A program made the position numbers and the translations under genes. From Halicephalobus mephisto (Eukaryota > Nematoda > Chromadorea > Rhabditida > Panagrolaimidae): DNA of 64,000 nt. Location of the stretch: NCBI GenBank assembly GCA_009193035.1, contig SWDT01000183.1, forward strand, positions 62,001-126,000, in the 5' to 3' direction. Below are positions 62,201 to 64,000 of this stretch, one piece after another (the first letter of the stretch is position 1; every line of letters begins with the position of its first letter). The notes under the pieces are model-generated. The model was not told where the DNA came from, did not search any database, and saw only the letters and a program-made list of their open reading frames with translations.

Positions 62201-63476
62201 TCTTATTTGAGGTCCTATTACAAAAACCGTAATTTTTAATTTTATAAAAATTATAAAATGTGACATAATTTTTGCACTTTTTACAAAAATTTGAAATTTT
62301 TTATGAAAATTAAAAAATAATTATTATTATTATTTATTATCGTGCTAAAAGTTACTTTTTTTTGTAAAAACATGGTTGAATTTTCTGACACAAAAAATAA
62401 GAAAAAACTGACGAAGCGAAATTGAGAAAAATATTTGTTTATATATCAAATTGGATTGGAGACATTTTAAATATAAATAATTGATTTTTCGACAATTTTT
62501 ATTTATCTTCAGTACACAAAAACCGTAATTTTTAATTTTATAAAAATTATAAAATGTGACATAATTTTTGCATTTTTTATAAAAATTTGAAATTTTTTAT
62601 GAAAATTAAAAAATAATAATAATTATTATTATTATTTATTATCGTGCTAAAAGTTACTTTTTTGTGTAAAAAATTAAGACTTTTTAGGATCAATCTGGAA
62701 TTTTCTAAAAAAATCAATTTTCAATTTATTCGAAAAATCTAAGTCAGACTGGAATTTTCCAGAAGGATCTACATTGGTCCTAATTTTCCAAAAAAATCAT
62801 TTTATTCAAGATTTAAAATTTTTGGAACTGGTTCAAAATTGCCAGAAAAGTCTTTTTGAAGTCAAACTTTCCAAAAACATTTATACCAGACCAAATCTAA
62901 ATTTTTCAAAACTGGTCTTGAGGACAGATAAAAACAAAGCGCGCCAATTTCGAATTATATTTTTAATTCTAATTCATATATAAAATTTGCATATTTAAAA
63001 AAAGTTTATTTATATTATTATTATTTGAAATTAATATTATTGATTTTAACTTAATTTTATATATAAAATTTGTATATTTTTGAAGAAATTTATTTATATT
63101 ATTGATTTTAATTTAATTTTATATATAAAATTTGCATATTTTTTAAAAATTTATTTATATTATTATTATTTGAAATTAATATTATTGATTTTAACTTAAT
63201 TTTATATGTAAAATTTGCATATTTAAAAAAAAGTTTATTTATATTATTATTGTTTGAAATTAATATTATTGATTTTAATTTAATTTTATATGTAAAATTT
63301 GCATATTTAAAAAAAATTTATTTATATTATTGATTTTAATTTAATTTTATATGTAAAATTTGCATATTTTTTAAAAATTTATTTATATTATTATTATTTG
63401 AAATTAATATTATTGATTTTAGTTCGACTTCAACTTCGAAGAGTCCTCAAAGCTCGTCCAACGCATTTTGTACTGA
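23202..63476 (+). CDS. p160/SRC-like nuclear receptor coactivator (NCOA/Taiman type), PAS domains, 935 aa
   Basis: Ten exons, all GT-AG and in phase: 23202-23352, 24010-24101, 24649-24810, 24854-24917, 32314-32454, 32496-32604, 33042-33860, 51351-51506, 61072-62131, 63423-63476. Residues about 51-150 resemble PAS-A (VLGFILNKDGTIDY against the family's GFVFVVNRDGNI). Residues about 200-320 resemble the p160 PAS-B (TCIACVAKKP against CVARR; SFTLFLDRSTFKVIKIEKS; AELTFTVDGK). The rest is disordered: Ser/Pro, then Met/Gln/Pro-rich (MMYPQQQMPMQQHPQ). No bHLH is visible and no canonical LxxLL, only LEQLF and LKSML. In the family such proteins bind liganded nuclear receptors and recruit CBP and methyltransferases. 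Weakest points: the AAG acceptor of exon 5 (an alternative start is Met at 32331) and the 18-codon last exon. If intron 9 is retained, the protein ends 5 codons after 62131. The leader may begin at the TTTTTCAG at 23121. Confidence 0.72.
23353..24009. other. Intron 1 of the p160-like gene
   Basis: Tandem AT repeat near TTTAAAATTTCTTTAATTTTC at 23.36-23.72 kb. A GC-richer island at 23.78-23.88 kb contains CTCCCGGGGGA, with no assignable coding. Confidence 0.6.
24102..24648. repeat. AT-rich tandem repeat in intron 2 of the p160-like gene
   Basis: Roughly 65-bp units containing AAAATTATCGAAATTATTT and TTTTTTCTATTTTTTGAA repeat about 7 times. Confidence 0.75.
24960..25470. repeat. Degenerate repeat of TTCTAGAA/CCAGAA motifs
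   Basis: Units of about 75-130 bp with AGAATCTGCCAGAAGTTCC and GTAGAAGCTTCTAGAATTT; related sequence recurs at 50.7-51.24 and 54.75-55.13 kb. Confidence 0.7.
25700..26000. other. GC-richer island in intron 4
   Basis: The minus-strand frame starting MKLNDVQVINTW (ATG near 25863) is open for about 45 codons up to a GTAAAC donor-like site. A plus-strand frame starts MEFVFGELFDGM near 25928. Neither is recognised; either may be chance. Confidence 0.15.
26005..26605. repeat. Tandem repeat, period about 85-95 bp, 7 copies
   Basis: The unit contains CTCTGATGTTCGCTTTGGGA, CAATTTCGTAATAATATTC and TTATAATACAGATTACTGTA. The last copies are nearly identical, so the array has been homogenised recently. 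Confidence 0.95.
26606..27550. repeat. AT-rich stretch with repeats near GTCTCAACACGAAAATTTT
   Basis: Three copies at 26.9-27.2 kb of a roughly 115-bp unit with TCTTGTTAATTAATTTAAAT, then single diverged copies with GGTCCCGACACGAAAATTT. 27.42-27.52 kb is a GC-richer piece without an assignable frame. Confidence 0.7.
27551..28540. repeat. Tandem repeat, period about 130 bp, with inverted GGTCC...GGACC halves
   Basis: About 8 units. Each contains TGGTCCTGACACGAATGATG and, further on, ATTCGTGTCGGGACCAAGAT, which are reverse complements over about 15 bases, so every unit carries an internal inverted repeat. Confidence 0.93.
28541..28900. other. GC-richer island in intron 4
   Basis: Plus-strand frame 28570-28722 (…PPLRIISKIDVLFEIINR…) and an opposing minus frame starting MVWSVYDFEEDV at 28656. 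Both are short, neither is recognised, and no clear splice partners were found. Confidence 0.15.
28915..29215. repeat. Minisatellite, unit near CAGTCACTATCCTTTTCTAAAT
   Basis: A 22-24 bp unit repeated about 12 times, with CACTATTATTT variants at both ends. Confidence 0.93.
29480..29985. repeat. Tandem repeat, period about 145 bp, 3 copies
   Basis: Unit with CACATATCATCGATCAAAT, TTATATTTGATTTCGTAGCT and GGACAGTTATTCTGGATTTA. Open in one plus frame by chance. Confidence 0.93.
30060..31300. repeat. Tandem repeat, period about 140 bp, 8-9 copies
   Basis: Unit with AAATTGATATATGAAAAAT, AAACAAGTTATATCTTATTT and GAATCCTTGGTTAATTACTT, ending CTCCTGAAATGAGATAATTA. Related to the preceding array, which suggests one ancestral unit. 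Confidence 0.94.
31301..32313. other. End of intron 4 of the p160-like gene
   Basis: A GC-richer piece at 31.31-31.43 kb, poly(A/T) low complexity at 31.55-31.76 kb, a mixed piece at 31.80-31.92 kb containing TGACGTCA, then roughly 50-60 bp repeats of TTTTTGGAGATTTTTAAAA up to the exon-5 acceptor. Confidence 0.5.
32605..33041. repeat. AT-rich intron 6 of the p160-like gene
   Basis: Repeats near AATTTTACTTTTATTTTTTT; ends with the acceptor AAATTTTAG before exon 7. Confidence 0.6.
34230..35045 (+). repeat. Array D1: tandem repeat with core GAATTCCCGCGCAGAGAGAG
   Basis: Five units of 156-190 bp. Each has a GC-rich core GAATTCCCGCGCAGAGAGAG followed by TGGACTTTTATAAAAATGG, then an AT-rich body with ACCTAAAATTTAGGATTTTC. 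The same family occurs at 43.27-43.99 and 56.9-57.65 kb (same orientation) and 52.72-53.08 kb (inverted). Confidence 0.94.
35081..35708 (-). CDS. Heterotrimeric G-protein gamma subunit, complete, 62 aa
   Basis: Partner of G-beta at the plasma membrane. Two exons, 35626-35708 and 35081-35186, joined at GA/C. The N-terminal helix has ARAQTEQLRHEAAIQRKKVS, matching the VEQLRxEAxIxRxKVS pattern of G-gamma proteins. Exon 2 continues with DLIEYCEKE and HNPFQEKKSCTVL; NPF(x)EKK(x)C(xx)L is the family C-terminus and CTVL is a CaaX box predicted to be geranylgeranylated because it ends in Leu. Length is as expected (60-75 aa). The gene lies on the opposite strand inside the 17.5-kb intron of the p160-like gene. 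Upstream on the minus strand, TTAATAATACAG is a possible 5' acceptor about 30 bases before the ATG. The 439-bp intron is AT-rich repeat (AAATTATTAAGAAAATTTT). Confidence 0.9.
35715..36620. other. Upstream flank of the G-gamma gene
   Basis: AT-rich except 35.76-35.92 kb and 36.38-36.58 kb. The second island contains GTTGCCTCGCAAC at 36449-36461, a near-perfect inverted repeat resembling an RFX X-box (GTTGCC-AT-GGCAAC) but one base short. On the minus strand a CGGTAAGC donor-like site follows. It could hold a 5' non-coding exon or promoter of the G-gamma gene. Confidence 0.25.
36620..36955. repeat. AT-rich tandem repeat, period about 60-70 bp
   Basis: Unit with TTCTAAAAAAATCAATTTT and AAATTAATTCTAAAATTT, about 5 copies. 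Confidence 0.85.
37122..37618. mobile_element. Pogo/Tigger-like non-autonomous element (MITE), 497 bp
   Basis: Ends are inverted repeats CAGTAGAACTTGGATATAAG and its complement (…CCAAGTTCTACTG), each flanked by TA (37120-37121 and 37619-37620). CAGTAGAAC is the usual start of pogo/Tigger TIRs and TA is the Tc1/mariner superfamily target. The interior is about three tandem units of roughly 165 bp, each again bounded by GTAGAACTTGGATATAA and TATCTTATATCCAAGTCC. No transposase. Confidence 0.88.
37670..38030. repeat. Diverged two-copy direct repeat
   Basis: Two related blocks about 220-240 bp apart share CTTCATTATTAT…CGCCACAAAT…TCACATTTC…TTACG…TTTTTTGTG. Confidence 0.6.
38031..38290 (+). other. 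GC-richer island with plus-strand open frame
   Basis: After an acceptor-like CGCTGTCCAG, a frame is open for about 70 codons to a TAA at 38280-38282 (contains PPLPCRQSVTILLYVSS and NPTPIQQLPATYTITVLRR). Not recognised. It may be an unlinked exon or transposon debris, since it sits beside two repeat insertions. Confidence 0.2.
38400..38950. repeat. Degenerate repeat of ACGAAAATTCAGAAATTTTT
   Basis: Irregular 35-60 bp units with CACAACGAAAATTCA and GTCTTAAAACGAAAATTC. Confidence 0.75.
39180..39720. repeat. Array A2: TTGCxxGCAACCTGCAGATTTGA repeat
   Basis: About 8 units of 60-80 bp sharing the TTGC-NN-GCAA plus CTGCAG double palindrome with A1, set in ATTTCGAAATTTTTATAAAT. Confidence 0.9.
39721..39996. 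other. GC-richer island left of element B2
   Basis: Plus-strand ATG at 39836 opens MSKKGLVNFSQLPSKNG and stays open into the element. The minus strand is open over most of the same span. Ends at the 10-bp direct repeat TCGTGTGCGG (39987-39996). Confidence 0.2.
39997..40504. mobile_element. Element B2: second copy of the TIR element, 508 bp, 10-bp target-site duplication
   Basis: Starts CTGTACGGCGACTGTCCCCC and ends with the inverted match …GGACGACTGCCGTTCAG. TIR about 36 bp. The perfect 10-bp direct repeat TCGTGTGCGG is at 39987-39996 and 40505-40514. The interior has three tandem units of about 150 bp homologous to B1. No coding. B1 and B2 differ in flanks and in unit number, so they are independent insertions or old relatives. 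Confidence 0.9.
40515..41160. other. Right flank of element B2
   Basis: About 90 bp of GC-richer sequence (open in several frames), then AT-rich low complexity, ending in a CTTTTTTCTAG acceptor-like site at about 41158. Confidence 0.4.
41165..41606 (+). other. 146-codon open frame containing a 27-bp minisatellite
   Basis: Behind TTTTTTCTAG the plus frame is open to TGA at 41604-41606. Its middle (41284-41480) is a 27-bp repeat giving Arg/Lys/Glu-rich peptides such as RDELAKRTSERRTRKKGQ. The minus strand is also open for 131 codons, because a 27-bp (9-codon) unit without stops keeps every frame open. Not recognised; could be a lineage-specific exon or only a minisatellite. Confidence 0.25.
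41284..41480. repeat. 27-bp GC-rich minisatellite
   Basis: Units near AGCGAGAGACGAACTCGC followed by AAAAAGGGC, about 7 copies. Confidence 0.95.
41830..42375. repeat. Array C2: palindromic TTTGGC...GCCAAA minisatellite
   Basis: About 15 units of 30-37 bp (TTTGGCATTNNTTCWCATTT then CGCCAAAAATTTA), same orientation as C1, C3 and C4. Confidence 0.93.
42400..42725. repeat. AT-rich repeat near AAATTAAATATTTTAAAAA
   Basis: Irregular 35-45 bp units. Confidence 0.8.
42730..43070. other. GC-richer island with minus-strand open frame
   Basis: The minus frame contains FKKLGIVKDRRNNSFQF and VGPLVFLVKSGLVFDNSV, ending ...DFLGK at a TAAGTAACT donor-like site near 42865. Protein-like but not recognised. 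Candidate exon of another antisense nested gene. Confidence 0.22.
43270..43990 (+). repeat. Array D2 with embedded 15-bp minisatellite
   Basis: Diverged GAATTCCCGCGNAGAGAGAG units at about 43.42 and 43.90 kb, plus weaker ones. 43.485-43.63 kb is a separate minisatellite, unit CCACTCGCTCCTCTCT, about 10 copies. Confidence 0.85.
44290..44610. repeat. Degenerate GATGAA minisatellite, open on both strands
   Basis: 15-18 bp units near CTTGATGAACTCCTCGATG. The plus strand has an ATG frame (44295-44537) encoding Asp/Glu/Leu repeats such as LDELLDEHFDESL; the minus strand encodes Ser/Arg repeats. Probably a minisatellite and not a gene. Confidence 0.7.
44611..45390. other. AT-rich stretch in the largest p160 intron
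   Basis: Low complexity at 44.82-45.06 kb, GC-richer short pieces at 44.14-44.28 and 45.06-45.16 kb. No assignable gene. Confidence 0.5.
45391..46835. repeat. Tandem repeat, period about 90-140 bp, with GTCTCGACGCGAATTTTG core
   Basis: About 12 units. Each contains TGTCTCGACRCGAATTTTG, then AAACTTTCCAGTTAAGACC and AAAATTGTAAA. The core is related to the GGTCC-ACACGAAT core of the 27.6-28.5 kb array. Confidence 0.92.
46836..47800. other. Mixed, then AT-rich stretch
   Basis: Mixed pieces at 46.84-47.12 kb and 47.53-47.63 kb (CAAAGTCGTGCCAGGACCC); the rest is A/T low complexity. Nothing assignable. Confidence 0.45.
47810..48275. repeat. Tandem repeat, period about 80 bp, with AAATACTGTATTTCATTTT
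   Basis: Five to six units with TTTTTACTTTT, ATACTGTATTT and AAATAATTAAAGTAAATTG. Confidence 0.9.
48280..48660. other. GC-richer island with open frames on both strands
   Basis: Minus: ATG at 48526 to a stop at 48320 (68 codons, MDKNEQKKRQSGCAHWND…). Plus: ATG at 48340 to 48540 (66 codons) with several Cys and His. Neither is recognised and at most one can be real. Confidence 0.2.
48685..49145. repeat. Tandem repeat, period about 45 bp, with TTCGTGYCRGGACCAAAGTT
   Basis: About 8 units: TTTTTTTGGTATTTTGAAAC, then TTTCGTGCCGGGACCAAA. Carries the same GTGTCGGGACC core as other arrays. Confidence 0.92.
49146..50400. repeat. AT-rich low complexity and short-period repeats
   Basis: 49.73-49.9 kb repeats AATTTTATAATTTCCAAAA; 49.95-50.4 kb repeats TTTATCAGAATTTTCGGATT. 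A mixed piece at 49.56-49.7 kb (CGACCAGTTTTGTCC) is not assignable. Confidence 0.75.
50401..50640. other. GC-richer island behind a good acceptor
   Basis: TTTTGTGATTCAG at 50400-50411 is followed by a frame open for about 40 codons (SPTQAGFPNV…) with a possible donor after 32 bases. It does not fit the phase of the neighbouring p160 exons, so I leave it out of that model. Confidence 0.15.
50690..51270. repeat. Degenerate TTCTAGAATCTTCCAGAATA repeat
   Basis: Units of 40-60 bp with CCAGAATACTGTAG and GATTCTGAAG, ending before the exon-8 acceptor. Confidence 0.75.
51645..51950. repeat. Two-copy tandem repeat, period about 145-150 bp
   Basis: Copies share AGTCGTGTYGGGAYCRTTTT, AAAAAGTTCATATATGAATT and TTCACAGATGCTAGAAATTA; nearly identical. 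Confidence 0.92.
51951..52715. other. AT-rich part of intron 8
   Basis: 52.27-52.48 kb is a TTTTTTATCAATTTTTTTAT repeat; the remainder is A/T-rich. A mixed piece sits at 51.95-52.02 kb. Confidence 0.6.
52716..53085 (-). repeat. Array D3: inverted copy of the GAATTCCCGCGCAGAGAGAG family
   Basis: Three units of about 125-140 bp, each reading TCCATTTTTATAAAAGTCCA then CTCTCTCTGCGCGGGAATTC on the plus strand, i.e. opposite in orientation to D1, D2 and D4. Confidence 0.93.
53086..53640. repeat. A/T homopolymer-rich stretch
   Basis: Mostly TTTTTTTTAAATTTT-type sequence. Confidence 0.7.
53640..54300. repeat. Degenerate GGTCCT/AGGACC minisatellite
   Basis: 30-45 bp units such as GGCCTGGAATAGACCTTCC and AGATGGACCTTTCTGGAAAG, grading into TTTTTAGAGGACCTACATCA. 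GC-richer than its surroundings and without a long open frame. Confidence 0.85.
54380..54740. other. GC-richer island with open frames on both strands
   Basis: Plus frame 54467-54730 (…EHVRVSVMAILNRDKLGL…). Minus frame with ATG near 54550 (MAETQLVAIEDGHHRHAYMF…, about 50 codons). Neither is recognised. Confidence 0.2.
54750..55290. repeat. Degenerate TTCTGGAA/ATTTTGGAATTTTTAAA repeat
   Basis: Units of about 75-100 bp with AAATTCATAGATATTTCGAA; ends with AATTCGTGTCGGGACCATTT at 55.21 kb, another single copy of the shared core. Confidence 0.7.
55420..55700. other. GC-richer island with open frames on both strands
   Basis: Minus ATG near 55596 opens 45 codons (MTDGQNKNWNSHLASLANLR…, Arg/Lys-rich) to a TAA. 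The plus frame runs to 55571 behind TTTTTTATCCAG. Neither is recognised. Confidence 0.18.
55740..56300. repeat. AT-rich tandem repeat near AATTTAAGAAATATTTTAAA
   Basis: About 10 units of 45-60 bp with AATAAATTTTAATAAATATTT. Confidence 0.85.
56300..56580. other. GC-richer island
   Basis: Short frames on both strands (plus MRVSLLLPAQVLLR…, minus MFHDAKELARAATM…), each about 22-32 codons. Not assignable. Confidence 0.15.
56590..57650 (+). repeat. Array D4: GAATTCCCGCGCAGAGAGAG tandem repeat
   Basis: Five units of 145-190 bp with the same core and TATA-like TTTTATAAAAATGG as D1, preceded by an AT-rich sub-array TCGAATTTATTTAAATTTA (56.63-56.87 kb). Confidence 0.93.
57890..58260. other. GC-richer island
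   Basis: Several short open frames: minus …KHNTSQRQNWPLNS…, plus from 58078. No splice-consistent model found. Confidence 0.15.
58260..58590. repeat. AT-rich repeat near AAATATAAATTTAGAAATTT
   Basis: About 9 units of 30-40 bp. Confidence 0.85.
58795..59135. repeat. Array C3: palindromic TTTGGC...GCCAAA minisatellite
   Basis: About 10 units (TTTGGCGTTCATTCATATTT, CGCCAAAGATTCGAA). Open in one plus frame by chance. Confidence 0.93.
59250..59775. other. GC-richer islands in intron 8
   Basis: At 59.47-59.51 kb, a TTTTTCAG acceptor is followed by ATGGAGAATTCTCTAGAG and a GTAATTTG donor, which looks like a mini-exon. Its 37-base length would break the p160 frame. Minus frames MRKSVKSRGQKI… (59.44-59.28 kb) and …RVKRPTQKWQGKTAF… (59.72-59.60 kb) are open. 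None is assigned. Confidence 0.2.
59775..60395. repeat. Tandem repeat, period about 120 bp, 5 copies
   Basis: Unit with TTCTAAATTCTTCAAAAATT, TACATAACCTTCCAAAAATT and AGAAATTTCGAAGATTTTTG. Confidence 0.93.
60655..60920. repeat. Array C4: palindromic TTTGGC...GCCAAA minisatellite
   Basis: About 8 units (GGCGTTCATTCACATTTCGC, CAAGGATTCAAAATT), all plus frames open across it by chance. Confidence 0.93.
62205..62670. repeat. Two-copy direct repeat, spacing about 295 bp
   Basis: AAAAACCGTAATTTTTAATT and the following 130 bp (to CGTGCTAAAAGTTACTTTTT) occur at 62.22 and 62.52 kb, nearly identical. Confidence 0.9.
62950..63420. repeat. AT-rich tandem repeat, period about 60-100 bp
   Basis: About 5 units with TTTATATGTAAAATTTGCATA and AATTAATATTATTGATTTTA. 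It supplies the acceptor of the last p160 exon. Confidence 0.9.
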
Positions 63477-63477
63477 C

Positions 63478-63576
63478 CTCGTGATCTCCGTCTTGCCAAT
63501 CGACTTCAGCATTGACTGACTCAGCTTTAGCTCCAATATTGATCGAAAAAACGGTTTTGACTTGTTTCGCTTCCAT
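63478..63576 (-). CDS. Possible first exon of an antisense gene, 33 codons
   Basis: The minus strand has an acceptor TTAAATCACAG about 11 bases before an ATG at 63576. A frame of 33 codons follows (MEAKQVKTVFSINIGAKAES…) to a GTCAGT donor that abuts the p160 stop. The start context and donor are good. I found no second exon and do not recognise the peptide. Chance is quite possible. Confidence 0.25.
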
Positions 63577-63820
63577 TTTGAAGGTTCCTGTGATTTAATT
63601 TTTAAAAATTGATCTTTTCCTAAATTATTGCCTCGAGCGTTTTTGGGTCTTTGCTGTACTTTTGCCTAAATTGAAATTATCTTTATTATTGAAATGTCTG
63701 ATATCCTTCGTGCATAGGACATGACTGAACAAATCTGTATTTTGGAACTTCATTTATCTTTGAAATGCTTTGAACATATTTTGCTTTGAGAATTACAAAA
63801 TGAAATCAATTAATATGAAA
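63577..63820. other. 3' flank of the p160-like gene
   Basis: Mixed composition; no AATAAA seen and no assignable frame. Confidence 0.4.
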
Positions 63821-63824
63821 GACA

Positions 63825-64000
63825 CAGGATACAAGGAGAGAGAAGAGGGTAGAGGAGTAGGGGCAGGGGTAGAGGTACAAGGGTAAAGGAACAGGAATAA
63901 GGGTAGAAGAATAGGAGTAGAGAAGTAGGGATGGGAGACAGGGACGAGGGTATGAGAAAGACAAGGGTAAAAGGATAGGGGTGAGGGTGCAAGGAAGATA
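63825..64000. repeat. Purine-rich degenerate repeat at the right edge
   Basis: Strand-asymmetric GGGTAGAGGAGTAGGGGCAG-like sequence, 6-13 bp units around AGGGGTAGA. It continues to the window edge. Confidence 0.9.

Noticed and set aside
63825..64000. Telomere-like sequence
   Set aside because: Units are degenerate AGGGTAGA-like and not TTAGGC repeats as in nematode telomeres; read as a purine-rich minisatellite.
1..64000. CRISPR arrays or bacterial features suggested by the many direct repeats
   Set aside because: Spliced genes and AT-rich introns show a eukaryotic genome; the repeats are head-to-tail satellites without unique spacers or cas genes.

Overview
The window reads as a nematode nuclear genome segment. 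Introns are AT-rich with (T)TTTCAG-type acceptors. Several start codons sit just behind a TTTTACAG/TTTCAG acceptor, as in trans-spliced nematode mRNAs. The class-3 lipase and the ATRX/XNP-1-like helicase look closest to nematode (rhabditid-like) members of their families. Species assignment is inference; no database was searched.

Layout, left to right. (1) 1-7733, minus strand: nine exons of an ATR-type checkpoint kinase. Only the HEAT-repeat half and the start of the FAT domain lie inside the window; the kinase domain is beyond the left edge. (2) 8295-9763, minus: a complete two-exon secreted class-3 lipase, possibly upstream of ATR in one transcription unit. (3) About 10.56-10.99 kb: a broken Tc1-like transposase. 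(4) 11977-17219, plus: a complete nine-exon SNF2-family ATRX/XNP-1 helicase with a long GAT-encoded Asp tract. (5) 17.2-23.1 kb: tandem arrays, a terminal-inverted-repeat (TIR) element flanked by target-site duplications, and a tentative small minus-strand gene whose second intron coincides with that element. (6) 23202-63476, plus: a ten-exon gene spread over 40 kb. It encodes a PAS-domain, Gln/Met/Pro-rich protein best explained as a p160/SRC (NCOA/Taiman) type nuclear-receptor coactivator. Its 7.4, 17.5 and 9.6 kb introns are packed with tandem-repeat families. (7) 35081-35708, minus, nested in its largest intron: a complete two-exon G-protein gamma subunit (62 aa, CaaX end). (8) 63.48-64 kb: p160 3' flank, a possible antisense exon, and a purine-rich repeat at the edge.

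Functionally, ATR (DNA-damage signalling), XNP-1/ATRX (chromatin remodelling) and the p160-like coactivator (transcription) act in the nucleus. The lipase is secreted and the G-gamma is a membrane signalling subunit. Apart from the possible lipase-ATR pair I see no operon.

The most unusual content is in the non-coding part. There are two copies of a 0.5-0.64 kb TIR element whose ends carry splice-site-like sequences (an introner candidate). An A-B-C order of repeat families recurs at two loci. Several array families share palindromic or GC-rich cores. A pogo-like non-autonomous element is also present. Short GC-richer islands in the big introns contain open frames on both strands; I could assign only one of them (G-gamma) by homology.
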